64,000 nt of DNA, taken from contig CM066291.1 in NCBI GenBank assembly GCA_033816765.1, positions 186,001-250,000 of the forward strand. Reading direction: 5' to 3'. Of the stretch, positions 10,249-21,963 are shown in pieces; the stretch's first letter is position 1, and every line of letters begins with the position of its first letter. The position numbers were made by a program, and so were the translations under genes. Under the pieces are notes generated by a model. It was not told the origin of the DNA, did no database searches, and was given only the letters and a program-made list of their open reading frames with translations. The stretch comes from Nothopassalora personata (lineage: Eukaryota; Ascomycota; Dothideomycetes; Mycosphaerellales; Mycosphaerellaceae).

Positions 10249-13200
10249 TACTATACATTAGACGGTTCTCTAGCCTCTCCCTCTTTACGACCTTAACCTT
10301 CTTTAAAGCCACTACCCCGATACTAAGCTTTTAAAGCTTACTAATACTCTAGAGTAGTACTACGAGATAGCTAGCTCTTACGTTCTTACTACTAGCGAGT
10401 CCTAGTTATTATAGCTTTAGCTAGTCCTTCGTTACGCCCGTCTAGCTCGAGCATAGCGCTTACTAGTACTATTACTAGGCTCACCCGCCTACCTTAGACC
10501 TTGTTTGAGTCTCTTCGCATACCGGACAACGTTAAGCATGTCCTTACTAATACGAACACGCCGAAGTCCGCCGCTAACGTTATGTTCCGGGAGCTTAATC
10601 CTTAGAAGCGAGTTGAGGTGTTAAAGGACTTCTATAAGGGCTTCGAGAAGGTATTCGAAGACTACTCCGTCTAGGTTAACCTATTTTTCGAGGAAGTTAA
10701 GAGCGGTATAGGTAAGAGCTACTAGGATAAATTCCTTAGTAATAAGAAGCTCGATGTCTTATTTCCTATCGTCGGTAAGATTCGTAAGACCGGTTTAGAG
10801 ATTCGTAACCGAGAGAAGACTCTTCGAGCTACGCTTACCCGCTACTAGCTATAGTAGATAGACAATAAGATTCTTAATCGACGCGTTATCTCCGAACTTT
10901 ATAGTACTAATAGCGGGCGCCGCTAGTTTACGGCCTTTATTAACAAGTACCTAGATTATAGTAGGGCTGTTAGTAGGATTTAGAGGGCACTAATCTAGCG
11001 TATAAGGATCGGCCGTAAGGGCATAGATCGTAAGCAAATCCTAGAGCCTAGTAATCTTACCCGGTACGATAGGGAGGCTAAAGCACGTAGTATTAATCCG
11101 TAGTCGGCTAAGAGTAGGGAGATTTTTAGAAGATACCGCCTAGCCGTCTATAAGGATAGCCTTCTATACTTTATAGAGGGTACTATTACTAAGAAGTCCG
11201 CGTCCCTAGAGGATAGTATAGATTAAGCTAGACTATCTAGCTAGTAACAACGTTAGCTACTACCGGGTAGTAAAGGTAAAGGACGTATAAAGAGTACTAC
11301 GCTAACTCTACTAGCCTCTACCGAGCCTATAGTCCTATCGAGAGGCGGTCGTAAGTCGAGTCGACTTAAGTAGCTCCGTATAGGCGAGAGCATAGGTGAG
11401 GGCATAACTACGCCTATTCGATCCTCGCCTAACCGAACGCTAGACGGCGCACCTATACGCGAGGGTAGTCCGCTAGGTACACCGGTTAGCACCCTACGAT
11501 TTACTCCGGCCCTAACTAAGAATAGCAATCCGATACTTACTATATTACCTTCGGCTATAATTAGGAATGTATTAGTCTTTAAGGATTAGATCCTATAAGA
11601 AGACGAGGCCCTCCGGATTAAGCGCGCTAACTGTACCTACGATAAGCGGTACTATAGCATTAAGTTTAGAAACTCGATTAATATAGATAGCATTAACTAG
11701 CTACATAACTACCGGATAGCGGGCCTTAAGATGCTCGAACATGCTATCTCGTAGGTTCTTAAGAGGGATAGTAAGGTTAGCGCTATAATGTGCGATTAGT
11801 ATGTTCGAGATTTCTACTATAAGGCCCTCTACTTCGTTACGAATCCCGGTATTACCGCTAATACCCTATGTAAGCGTACGCTTAAGGTCTAAGACTAGCT
11901 CTTTAAAGGTAAGAGTTTTTTAGCTATTAAGGTAAAGAATAGGTCGTAGTTTCGCCCTAATAAGCGTAGTTAGAAGACTATTAACCCGCTTAGCTACCTC
12001 CGTGTTCGAGGTAAAGTCGGTACTACGAGTAGCATTATTACGTATACTAACTATAACTAGATCCTCGATAAATTCGGCATTAATGAAGCTAACTAAGCCG
12101 ATCTTAATAGCACCGGTACCTACATTAATAGTAACATACTGTACTAGTACAATAACGCTAAACTAGCGCCGCGGGTTAAAACAATTAGAGAAATAATGAG
12201 TCGAGAGTTCGACGTATACCGATAGTACCTACGAGAATTGAATAAGGTTAGTAACGGCGGCGTCTACTAGAATATGTAGTATTCTCTAAGCTAATAGATC
12301 ATGCGATAAGACCCCGGGCTATAGCTCTTATAAGTAGCGCTACACCCTTAGCACTACACTCGGTTCATCTCCTTCCCTAGGCCTACGATTTTTAGCTTTA
12401 ATAGGGCTTATTAGGGGGGTGACGCGAACACTATAGTGTAGTATGCTAGGGTCGACTTAAACCTCGAAATTGAGAACTACTAGACTAGTAACCGGCTTAA
12501 TATGCTATACTCTCTTAACTTAGAGGGCACTAGTAGGCCGGAGTTTTTACACGGTTTTTATAAGTAAGGGAATACTAGAGAGTTTATCTAGTAGTGCCGG
12601 ACTAATAACTGTATAGAAGACGGCCGATTTAAGCGTTTCTTCTCGGTTAGGGTTCATAATTACCTAAGTAAGAATAGCATTAGCTAGTTTAGAGAGGACC
12701 TAAGCGCTAGGCAAATGCGAGTAACTACTATAGGCGTTCTAATAAGGTAGACCGCACATAAGAGGATACTACGTTAGATTAACCCTTACTTTATCGAGAT
12801 CCGCGACGATAACTATCTTAAACTCTAGAGAAGCTAGAGCATGCACTAGGTAATAGATCTCTATCGTAACTTTAAGACGCTAAGTAAGAGCGCTATAGGA
12901 TGTAAGTATCGACGCCTAGTACCCGGCTATCCTTTTCCTACGGCCGTACACCTTAGTAGCATTAGCCCTCTATCCGATGCCCTAGCGGGTTTAAAGTCTT
13001 AGAACGATAACGAAGTTATCCTTAATACTAGAAGGTAGCTTAATGCTACGATCCGCCTAGACTCGGAGCTCTTCTATAAGAAGATGTATAATTAGCGCGT
13101 CCGGGCTGTAAAATTGATAGACAAGTAGCTTAGCTTAGTTACTACTCTCGAGTAGATGTGCTTCATAAGCGAAGGGCGTGATAAGAGCTTCTTCCGTAAC

Positions 13201-13314
13201 TACTATAGGAACTTCACTAGCTAGCTACTTAGGGACGCGTCTAGTAAGACTAGTGTTAGCTACGACAACGAGTGGGTCTAGATAAAGGAGTTATGTAAGA
13301 ATGAGTGGAACTGA
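10249..13314 (+). pseudogene. A ORF3: extra ~1000-codon ORF downstream of integrase, function unknown
   Basis: A single frame can be followed for about 2.9-3.0 kb with only TAG and TAA stops (the ones RIP makes from CAG, TGG and CAA) and no TGA until aac-tga at 13312. The same frame and the same terminal TGA occur in copy 2 (54135-54137); in copy 3 it is TAA. The translation is charged and protein-like (for example FEKVFEDYSV, GKIRKTGLEIRNREKT), with no long hydrophobic segment, so an envelope protein is not supported. I do not recognise a family. The frame differs from those of ORF1 and ORF2. The start is unresolved because ATG codons may have become ATA; convincing coding begins by about 10500. 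It may be an accessory protein or a captured gene. Confidence 0.65.
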
Positions 13315-13374
13315 GTAGTTAGTACGGATTTATAGGCTCTTAGTTTCTAGTTAATTTTCCGGCTATAGCTATAG

Positions 13375-13741
13375 CCTATAGGTTTCTAGTTCTAGTTCTA
13401 GTTCTAGTTCTAGTTCTAACTCTAGTTAATGCTTCGGGTACGGGTACTTCTAGTCCTTAGATCTTACTTGTTTCTTATAGTTACTTATCTTCCCTTAACT
13501 CGCTTTCTAGCTACGCGATAGACTCGTCTTTAGACTTATTAGGTTACTAGTACTAATACTTACTTATCTTATAAATGGCGTTTACATTATTCGACTATCT
13601 AGCCCGTTCGATTGTACTAACATAGCTGCCTAATTCCTCGCTAGTTTCGTAGTATACGTTAACGTAGTGCGACGGGCGCGAGTCGCGGATTATTGCCGTT
13701 ACTATTACGGTCTCTATTAGAGAAATCCTTTCGACCTTCAT
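13375..13741 (-). pseudogene. A antisense ORF (MKVERIS...), near the 3' LTR
   Basis: On the minus strand an ATG (13741-13739) opens a frame beginning MKVERISLIETVIVTAII that is conserved in all three copies reaching this part (also 54576 minus and 25765 plus). Stops are TAG/TAA only. The frame ends in a run of Arg-Thr pairs encoded by the 6-bp repeat at 13387-13428. A TATATAAG box lies about 37-44 bp upstream in each copy. It runs towards ORF3. No family is recognised. It may be a small antisense gene or a chance frame; conservation and the promoter-like box favour the former. Confidence 0.5.
13387..13428. repeat. TAGTTC hexamer repeat
   Basis: About seven units of tagttc (some variant). The matching tract in copy 2 is 54209-54260. 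In copy 3 the tract is the insertion site of E1. Confidence 0.9.
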
Positions 13742-13904
13742 AAACTGTCGCTAGTAGGCCCTAGGATTGCCTAACATCTTATATATTAAGCTAAATAGTA
13801 GAGTGAGCTACTATACTACTACTAGACTACCTTAGCTTACGGCGACTAACTAAGCTACCTATAACGCCCGGGCTTACTGCTTTAGAACCTAAGGACAGGT
13901 TCGT

Positions 13905-13918
13905 AATAGGGGAGGATA
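13905..13918 (+). other. A polypurine tract
   Basis: The run aataggggaggata lies directly before the 3' LTR, as expected for the plus-strand primer of an LTR element. The same run is at 54740-54753 in copy 2 and, reversed, at about 25588-25601 in copy 3. Confidence 0.8.
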
Positions 13919-14293
13919 TATTAACGACTAATGGGTTATGTTAACCTTAGGTTTAGAGGGGGGAGGGGTCCCTTAGGTCCAACTTACCTAATTTCATTTA
14001 GGTTTAATTAGACATTTAGGTAAGCTAGTAGGACCTAGTATAGCTATTAAGATATATACTGCGTAGCTAAGCATTGTAAGCGTAGCATTAAGGCAAGAAT
14101 TCAATTTATACCTCTCGAGTAGAGGGTATAGGGGTTTAGGTCCGCTAATCCTCTTATTTATCTAGCTACTACGCTACTCGTCACGTAACCTAATTTCACG
14201 GTCCCGGGACCGGTAAATACCTCTACTTACATAAGCGCCGCACTACACTACTATAACTCGGATAGGCCTATATAGGGTAGTTAGTAGACATTA
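13919..14293 (+). repeat. A copy 1 3' LTR (375 bp)
   Basis: It aligns with 2452-2822. It contains the palindrome core at 14199-14212. The two LTRs differ at several sites, mostly C/T or G/A at CpA/TpG, plus a few extra G in a G run. Confidence 0.9.
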
Positions 14294-15392
14294 GTATACT
14301 CTTACTAGTAGCGATCGGGTCCCCTACGGCTCGTAGGCTCCTACTACTATTATCGTCGCCTTATCCTATATTTTCTCGTAGGTAGCGGTTACGCGCCTTA
14401 CTATAGGCTCGTCCTCTCTTAATAGGGATTCCTTCTAGAAAGATAGCTTACTTTATAGCGTAGGAAGTAAGTTCGACGTCTACTACGCTACGCGTACGTA
14501 GTTACTACGTCGCGATAGTACATCGGCTAGGTTACTCTTCCCCGACCTATACTCTACTACGAAGTCGAAAGATTATAGAAACGTCGCCTATCGAGCTTAC
14601 CTCCCGTTTAGCTACTTTACTATTATAAAACCCTATAGGTTCGTATAGTCGACTAGTACCTAAACTGTATACGATGCGCCTTCGAGGTACGGTTACTAAT
14701 GCTTAAATGCCTCTACTACTACTAGTAGCTCTTAGTTATAGGTCTTATAATTGTACTCGGTAGGTATTATCTTACGAGAATAGAAGGTAATTAGATGCTA
14801 CTTAGTCCTAAATAGCTAAGAGATAATGCCTATAATCGTAAAACCTAAGGCGTCCGTCTTAACCCTCGTACGTAACGAAGGATCGAAGTGCCTTAGGATA
14901 GGTGCTCCGAGGAACCTAGCTTTTAGCCGTTAGAACGCTTACTCCTCGTAAGCGGACTATATAAGAGGCCCTTACTTCTTACTATTCTTACATCCCTTTA
15001 GTAGGTCTATTAATAGCTTCGTAATCCTCGAGTACCCTTCGATAAAGCGCCTATAGAAGTTATAGAATCCTAGGAAGGATTGAACCTTATAAAAACTTAT
15101 AGGCGTAGGCTATTCCTCGATTACGGCTACCCTACTCCTATCTATCGATACGCCTACGACACTTACGATAAATCCTAGGAACTCGGTATTCTCCTAGAAG
15201 AAGCTACACTTCTTTAGGTTCGTAAATAGGGTGAACTTTCGTAGCCTCTCTAGTACCGCGCGTACGGCTCGTACGTGCTCCTTACGCGTTACGCTATAGA
15301 TAAGGATGTTATCTAGGTAGACTACGTAGATGTTATCTACTAACCTAGTAAGGGCCTTATGAATATACCCCTAAAAGGTAGCTATTAAGGGA
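14294..15392 (-). pseudogene. D copy 1, right part: integrase N-end, RNase H and part of RT
   Basis: This continues the D element interrupted at 2451 and aligns with about 18455-19515 of D copy 2. On the minus strand it encodes RNase H and part of the RT palm, with many TAG. It ends abruptly near 15384 in the RT coding region, where the 3' LTR of D copy 2 begins. The rest of copy 1 is not seen beyond copy 2. Confidence 0.8.
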
Positions 15393-15578
15393 TGTCGTAA
15401 TATATAGCACGCCTACGACCTACTAGTCGTAGATAAACTAATTCTTACCTTTTATTTAAGACGCATCGCGCGTCGTAAGGTGTACGTATACGTGTTACGT
15501 GCGGCTAGGTAGCCGGTCGCGACCGTATGTTATATATAAGGCTACATGTAAGGGTTAGCTACTAGGCTGCCCCTTACA
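15393..15578 (-). repeat. D copy 2 3' LTR (186 bp)
   Basis: TG...CA termini (TGTCG...TTACA on the plus strand). It matches 21793-21963. The polypurine tract lies just inside on the right. Confidence 0.88.
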
Positions 15579-15597
15579 ATTGCCTCCCCTCCCGTGC
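15579..15597 (-). other. D polypurine tract
   Basis: On the minus strand, gggaggggaggcaat directly precedes the LTR start TGTAAGGGG. This fixes the element as minus-strand and this LTR as the 3' one. Confidence 0.85.
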
Positions 15598-15885
15598 GAG
15601 CTGTCCTTAGCTCGCTAGTTACTACGTAGAGGTTCCTACGTACTTCTAGAACTATAGTTACTATACGGCCTATATACGGGTTATATACGTGTCGTTATGT
15701 AGTTGTAGGTAAGTGAGGCTTAGTTACTATACTAACGTAGCTAGTTAGGGGCATAAAACTCTAGCCTAACCTAGCCCTATTTTCGTAGCACGTTCCCTAG
15801 CGTACTACCTTCGTCGTACTACTATTACGTACCCGCACCGTACCCGTACCGTAAGCGCCTCGCTAGCATTATTATTATTATTATT

Positions 15886-16923
15886 ATGTCTAACGTACCC
15901 TCCTCGCTACCGTTCTCTAGCCGCTCCGCCTCCTCTAGTAGTAGTAGTAGCGATAGCACTACTACTACCTTAGAAGACGAGCGCCGCTAGGCGGCTCTAG
16001 TACGCGACGTACCTAGAACGCCTAGTGGTCGTAAGCGACTAGCATTACCCTCGTAGCTACTAACGCCCTCGCCCGCTACTAAGCTCTCGTAGAGGATTAA
16101 CATATATATACGGTACCTCCTACACTTCGTTAGGGGTAAGTCTCTACGCGCGCCGCCTACGATTCGTATACTAACTACTTACTAGACAAAGCCGAAGACT
16201 ATAATAGTATTACTACCGGCGAGCTCCTAAGGAAGTGTAGCCGCTATAGGCGTAATAGATACAGTTACGTACCTAATACTAGCTACGCTATCGCCTCGCT
16301 AGTAAGCCGCCTACGCGCCGCGCGCTCCTAGCGCGACTTCCTTACGGCTATAATAGGCTAGGCGCCTATAGACCTCTAGTAGTAGGAGCTAGTAGAGTAG
16401 ATCCGCCTATATACCTAGCTAGGTAACGACATTACGGAGGTAAGTCGCTACTTCGCTCCTACGAGTCGACTACTACTCGCGGGAGAGGGCTCTAGTACGT
16501 CTCCTATGCTTCGGCTAACCCTTTCTATAGGCTATTAGGTAGTTTAATACCTATAAGTATAAGCGTGCCGGGGAAACCCGTATACGTGCCTCCGCCGCCG
16601 CTACTACTACCGCCGCCCCCGCCGCCGAAGCCCTCGCGCTCTAGTAGGAGTAGAACCGCGCCCTTAATAGGCTGTTCGAACTCGGCCGCGCCGTAAGTCG
16701 TATGTTCCTCGCCTACGTGTACCCTACTAACCGTAGTCCTAGTTCCTATAGGCGTAGAACATTAATACTACCGCCGCCGACTAGGCATTCTTACCTAAGT
16801 TACTACGCGACGATAACTAAGGCGCTTGCCTTACACGCTACTCGCGGGCTCCTCGCCTACTACTACTCTACGTAGTCCCTAGTAGGCGCGCTACTCTTTA
16901 GCTTTTGTTTTATTTATAGTTAA
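15886..16923 (+). pseudogene. D antisense ORF between pol and 3' LTR
   Basis: A plus-strand ATG (15886) after an ATT microsatellite (15868-15888) opens a frame that begins MSNVPSSLPFSSRSASSSSS, continues with a Ser/Thr-rich and then basic region, and can be followed to a TAA at 16921 (346 codons) past TAG/TAA only. The first ~130 codons and a later part (EALAL...NRALNRLFELGRAVSRM) look protein-like. The middle is less convincing and may contain an intron or a frameshift. A hydrophobic stretch occurs near codons 110-135. It is convergent with the minus-strand pol, and copy 1 keeps the 3' part (1-660). Function unknown. Confidence 0.45.
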
Positions 16924-16974
16924 GAAAAGTTTTGTTTATACTCTAGTACTCCTATACTAGTCTTATTTGCTTCT

Positions 16975-19900
16975 CCTTAACGCCTTATAGTCGGCTACTA
17001 TACGATCCGCATTCGCGAGGCCCTCCGCCGGTTCCTAGCTATTATACTCCTCTAGCTAGTCCTTCTACTAGACCAGATACTATAGCTTACCCTTACGCTT
17101 ACGCCTATCTAGTACTACCTCTACCTTATACTCTCCGTCCTCATTAGCTAGAGGGGGTATGGGTCTATCCTTATCGCTACCGATATACGGCTCGAGGAGA
17201 GAGATATAGAAGACGTTATAGAGCCTTAAGTCGGCTAGTAGCGCTAGGCGGTACGCCTACAAACCGATAGCGTCCGTAATGCGGTATAGGCTAATAAACT
17301 TCGGACCTATCTTCTTCTTTAGTACTGCTAACTTAAGGTTCTTCGTTAATAATAGGACTAAGTTACCTACGCGGTAGGTCTTAGCTTAGTAGGTCTTATT
17401 ATAGTAGCGAGCCTAGCTTTCTACTATAGCCTTCTATCGCTCCTCGAGTATAGCGCGTAGTTTTCGTATACGACTCGTAGCTGTTACCGCTACTAGTACT
17501 TCCCCCCCCTAAGTCTCGTCTCGAGATCTAGTTAGTGTAGGGGTAATCTTAGGTCGCTAACCGTACGCTATCTCGAACGGACTTATCCGTAGTGTTAGGT
17601 AGATACTATTATTAGCTACGAATTTAGTAACTGTAAGCCACTTAGCCTACTTAGTTTAATTGTTACTATAGTAATAACGGAGATATTGTTCGAGGGTTTA
17701 GTTTACCCTCTTAGTTTAGCCGTTAGTCTAAGGGTGAAAGGCCGTAGATAGCTTACGCTTTACACGCGCCTCGAAGTAGGAGTTACTCTAAAACTAACTA
17801 GTGAAGACCGGACCTCGGTCGCTTACTATGCCTAACGGGACACTATAGTATCGTACGACTTCGTCTCGTAGGAGCCTCGTAAGCTCCACGGCTATACAAG
17901 TCTTCGTCGTCGGGATGTATAGGCTTATTTTTAAGTAGCGATCGACTATTACTAGGATCGCATTATACACGTAACCGGCTCGCGTACTTAGAGGTAGGTC
18001 CGTAATAAAATCTATAGTAATTTCCTACTACGGCCGCTCCGGTCTAGGAAGCGGTTATAGCCTACTATAGGGTCGATAGCGTTTAGCCTTCGAACCCTAG
18101 TAGGTTCTATAGGCTTAGACGTATTACTTCACGTCCGTACTAAGTAAGTCCTACTAATAATTACGTCGTAATAGCTCTTTAGTCTTGGTCCTTCTAAAGT
18201 AACCCGCGAGGACGTCGTCGTAGTATATACGAATTAGATGCGACCTAATTACGTAATCCCTAGGTACTACGATCGCGTCTCCGTAGTACATAAGGTTATC
18301 CTTTATATGCTATCCCTTAGCGTCCCTCGCGCTTAGCGCCTACGCTAAGTATACGATATACTAGTCGTCTTACTACTACGCGATCTTTATTAAGAGTAGG
18401 ATTAACTTACCCGTCGAGCTGTAAGCTTAACCCTATATTACTATAGCGCACACTACTACTAGTAACGACGGCTTGTCTTAATAGGGAAGGTTACCTCTCC
18501 GTACTACTATTACCGCGTAGGTAGTAAGTACGCGCTTTACCGTCGGCTCGCTTATCTCTTCTAGAGACTCCTTCTAGAAAGATAGCTTACTTTATAAGGT
18601 AGGTAGCAAGTTCGAAGTTTATTACGTTATAGCTACGTAGTTACTACGTCTCGAAGGCGCGTCGGCTAGGTTAGTCTTACCCGGCTAATACTCTACTATA
18701 AAATTAAAAGACTATAGGAACGTAGCCTATCGAGCTTACCGCCTATTTAGCTACTTTACTATTATAAAGCCCTATAGGTTAGCGTAGTCGACTAGTACTC
18801 GTACCGTATACGTAGCGCCCTCTAAGTATAGCCTCTAATACTTAAAAGCCTTAACTACTATAAGTAGCTCTTAGTTATAGGTCTTATAATTGCACTCGGT
18901 AGGTATTATCTTACGAGAATAGAAGGCAATTGGATGCTACTTAGTCCTAAATAGCTAAGAGATAATACCTATAATCGTAAAACCTAAGGTATCCGTCTTA
19001 ACCCTCGTACGTAACGAAGGATCGAAGTGCCTTAGGATAGGGGCTCCGAGGAATCCGGCCTTAAGCTATCGAAACGCCTACTCTTCGCTTAAGGTCTACG
19101 TAAGAGGGCCCTACTTCTTACCGTCCTTAGATCCCTTTAGTAGGTCCGTTAGGGGCTTATAGACCCTTAAGTATCCTTCTACAAAACGCCGGTAGAAGTT
19201 ATAAAACCTAAGGAAGGACTGGACCTTATAAAAGGTCGTAGGTGTAGGCTATTCCTCGATAGCGGCTACCCTGCTCCTATCTATTGACACGCCTATAGCG
19301 CTTACGATAAACCTAAGGAACTCTATACTCTCCTAGAAGAAGTAACACTTCTTAGGGTTTGCGAATAGAGTAAACTTCCGTAGCCTCGTAAGCACTTCGC
19401 GTACGGCTCGCACGTGTACCTTACGCGTCTCGCTATAGATAAGGATATTATCTAGGTAGACTACGTAAATATTATTAACTAAGCCGGTTAGCGCCTTATT
19501 AATATACCCTTAAAAGGTTGCCGGTACGTTAGTTAACCCGAACGGCATTACTAGGTACTCGTAGTATCCGTATCGCGTGCGAAACGTAGTCTTCTACTTA
19601 TCGCCTCGCTTAATAGAGATACGATAGTAGGCGTCCTTTAAATCGATTATAGTAAAGAACCTAGAACCTAATAGCCTATCTAGCGTCTCGCTAATTAGGG
19701 GTAGGGGGTATCGGTTCTTTACTATAATCTTATTTAAGCCTCTATAATCTATATAGAGCCTAAGAGTACTATTCTTCTTTACTACGAATAGGATAGGCGT
19801 ACCCGCCTCGCTTACGGATCGCCTAATCCACCCCTTCTCTATTGCTTACGTAAGGTACTCCTTTAAGGCCTCTAGCTTAGTTAAGGACTAGTAGTATAGC

Positions 19901-20560
19901 GGCTTAAAAGGGGGTTTCTTTCCTTTAACGAGATTAATCGTATGCTTAACCCCGTCGGGTATCTTACGCTTCGCCTACTTATTAGGTATATATACATCTC
20001 GGAAGTCTACAAATTCTTTAGGCTACGAGGGGCCCTCTCCTTCGGGTACTACTATAGCAATAGCCCGAATACCTATCGTATAAACCTACTTTAAGCTCTC
20101 GAGATCCTTAAGGAACTCGCGTACGTCGCGCTACTAAATCGTAGGCGTCTCTATACCGTAGTACTACTAGTTATCCTTATCGGCCTTTACTATCTAATTA
20201 CGATACCGCTAGGGTCTACCTAAAATAACTAACGGCCTACCTATAGGCGCTACATAGTAGATAGCGTCGCTTACGCGCTCTACTCCTATATTATTAGCTA
20301 GTCGTACGCGAACCGTATAGGCGCCGTAGTAATACCCCTAGTCCTACGCGTACGACTCTAGATTTAGAAGCTTTATACTACTAATAGGCTACATCTAGTA
20401 TCGGAGTATATACTCGTACGATACTAAGCTTAAATCTACACCGTTATCTAGAAGAAACGTAGCCTCGCGAAAGCCCTTACGCGTCTCGACGGCGCCTCGT
20501 AAGTAACGCGCTAGACTCGTATTAACTTACCTTAAGGGGTCTATATAGAAACTCGGACTT
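16975..20560 (-). pseudogene. D Pol: protease, RT, RNase H, integrase, chromodomain (RIP-damaged)
   Basis: Minus-strand order: a retropepsin-like motif near 20425-20459 (LLDNGVDLSLV), Ty3/gypsy RT (about 20050-19150; polymerase box near 19440-19470 reads YLDN, the second Asp changed by RIP), RNase H (about 19100-18600), integrase (about 18500-17400), and a chromodomain with its final helix (about 17170-16975, ending in the NSWEPAEGL-type motif). Stops are almost all TAG/TAA. This is the standard layout of fungal chromoviruses, which use the chromodomain to bind methylated histone H3 (family knowledge). Non-functional. Confidence 0.85.
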
Positions 20561-21689
20561 AGGAGCGACCCTTACCTAGTCCTCTACCTTTTCCCTATTC
20601 GCCCTTCTTAGTTAAAGCCTCGATAGTTTCTAACCTACGAACTGCTTACGCGTCGCGGTCTTTCTATAGGTATCTATTCCGGTACTCCGTCTTATAGTAA
20701 CCCTTCCTACCGTAGCCGTAGTACTCTACTTTCGACTTCTAGCTAGTTAAAGACGAGCTACCGGCGTCTCGCTACTAACTCGTACCCGAGGCGCCCGGTA
20801 CTTAACTCTACTTCTATTACTTTAGGCGATCGACCCGCTTATATACGCCCTTAGCTTTACGCTTACGACGTATATACTACCCGCGGTCGTGCCCTCCGCT
20901 ACTACCTCGGCGCTCGGTACTTTCGATGCGCGAGGCTAGAACTACTAGGTCTTCTCTAGTTATAGGGATATTATAGTAGCTAACGATAGCGGACCGTAAG
21001 CGAGGCGTAAGCTTCGCTAGTAGGTACCGTATACGTTACGCTTCCGAGTAGTCGTCTAACTAGTCCTCTATAACATCTAGCTTAGTCGCGAACTGTCGCG
21101 CTATCTAGTTATCCTTCTATCTCGTAACCTCGTACTCTAATATAACGTTAAGTACGCGATTTATAGGATCGCCGTATACGTCTCGGTAGAACTCCTTAAA
21201 GTCCTAGTATATATACCCTATAAGGTTAACGGCGCTATAGTTAGTATACTATCGCTCGCTTACCTCTCCGCTAAGGTACATAACCCTATATAGGACCTTT
21301 AATTCGTCTATCGCGTACATAGTGCCTAAGAGGGCGAAGATAAGTAAGAGCTCCCGAAGGAATACCCTTACCTTCCTTATCGAATCTCCTCTAAAAGGCG
21401 TCGGCTCTTTTAGACGCGGTCGCGTCGTATACGCTACGGCCGCGCCTCGTACTATAATATTATCGTTAGTAGTTATAGAGATAGAGGTAGGGGTTATAGT
21501 AGGGAGGTAATCTTCTCTCCTCCCTCCTATACGCTCTAGAGGCGGTACGCTTATAGCGCGTAAGATCTCTAGCCGCTCGATCTCCCGCTATATCTCTTAC
21601 TCTTTAATCTTAGCCCGTAAGGCCTCTCTTCTCGTAACTAAGGCTATACGACGTACCTACTACTATACTCTAGGGCTTAGGGGCGGCAT
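20561..21689 (-). pseudogene. D Gag with zinc knuckle (RIP-damaged)
   Basis: The minus-strand ATG at 21689 opens a Gag-like protein with an N-terminal helical part, the typical gypsy capsid region (near 21450-20950), a basic region and a CCHC-type zinc knuckle at about 20735-20690 in which most Cys and His now read Tyr (TGC to TAC, CAC to TAC). Stops are TAG/TAA. The leader between the ATG and the 5' LTR (21690-21792) has no other gene. Confidence 0.7.
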
Positions 21690-21792
21690 AGGCGACTCGC
21701 CGTCGTGTACGTCGCGATCGGGCTCTATAGCATATATAGATTATAACGAAGGGAAGCTTTAGAACTATAAGGGCCGTAAGGCTATAAGGGGA

Positions 21793-21963
21793 TGTCGTAA
21801 TGTATAGTACGCCTACGATCTTCTAATCGTAGATAAACTAAAGCTTACTTTCTTCTTTAGACGCTATACGCGTCTCCTAGTGTACGTATACGCGTTACGT
21901 GCGGTATACTAAGCCGGGCATAGCCGCATTATATGTAAGGGTTAGCTATAGGCTACCCTTATA
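21793..21963 (-). repeat. D copy 2 5' LTR (171 bp)
   Basis: Matches 15393-15578 with a few small gaps and RIP-type changes (for example TTACA to TTATA at the end). Element B sequence begins directly after it. Confidence 0.85.

Larger units (their letters stand above)
2452..14293 (+). mobile_element. Element A copy 1: full-length Ty3/gypsy-type element, 11.8 kb
   Basis: This is a complete element with 371- and 375-bp direct LTRs, a purine-rich tract before the 3' LTR, and four ORFs: Gag-protease (about 3159-6060), RT-RNase H-integrase (about 6020-9805), a third large ORF (about 10249-13314) and a small antisense ORF (13741-13375). It sits inside a D element. All ORFs are broken by TAG/TAA that match RIP of CAG, TGG and CAA. 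The length is well above the usual 5-8 kb for gypsy elements because of the ~4 kb added after integrase. Other copies are at 43246-55127, 25217-40173 (reverse, truncated) and 60799-64000. Confidence 0.93.
15393..21963 (-). mobile_element. Chromovirus D copy 2, near complete (6.6 kb, RIP-damaged)
   Basis: Two direct LTRs (15393-15578 and 21793-21963) start TGTCGTAAT and end in TTACA or the RIP product TTATA. On the minus strand the order is 5' LTR, Gag, protease, RT, RNase H, integrase, chromodomain, polypurine tract and 3' LTR. A plus-strand ORF lies between the chromodomain and the 3' LTR. No target duplication is evident: the left neighbour is D copy 1 and the right neighbour is B, so one side has been rearranged. 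Confidence 0.9.

Noticed and set aside
11253..11528. 91-codon minus-strand ORF in A ORF3 (also 52145-52351)
   Set aside because: Antisense of a proline/serine-rich part of ORF3. It is open in two copies, but it is short, starts at different points, and lies within a longer plus-strand frame, so it is treated as a shadow.
10249..13314. A ORF3 as a retroviral envelope gene
   Set aside because: No signal peptide, no transmembrane segment and no furin-like site is visible in the followed frame.
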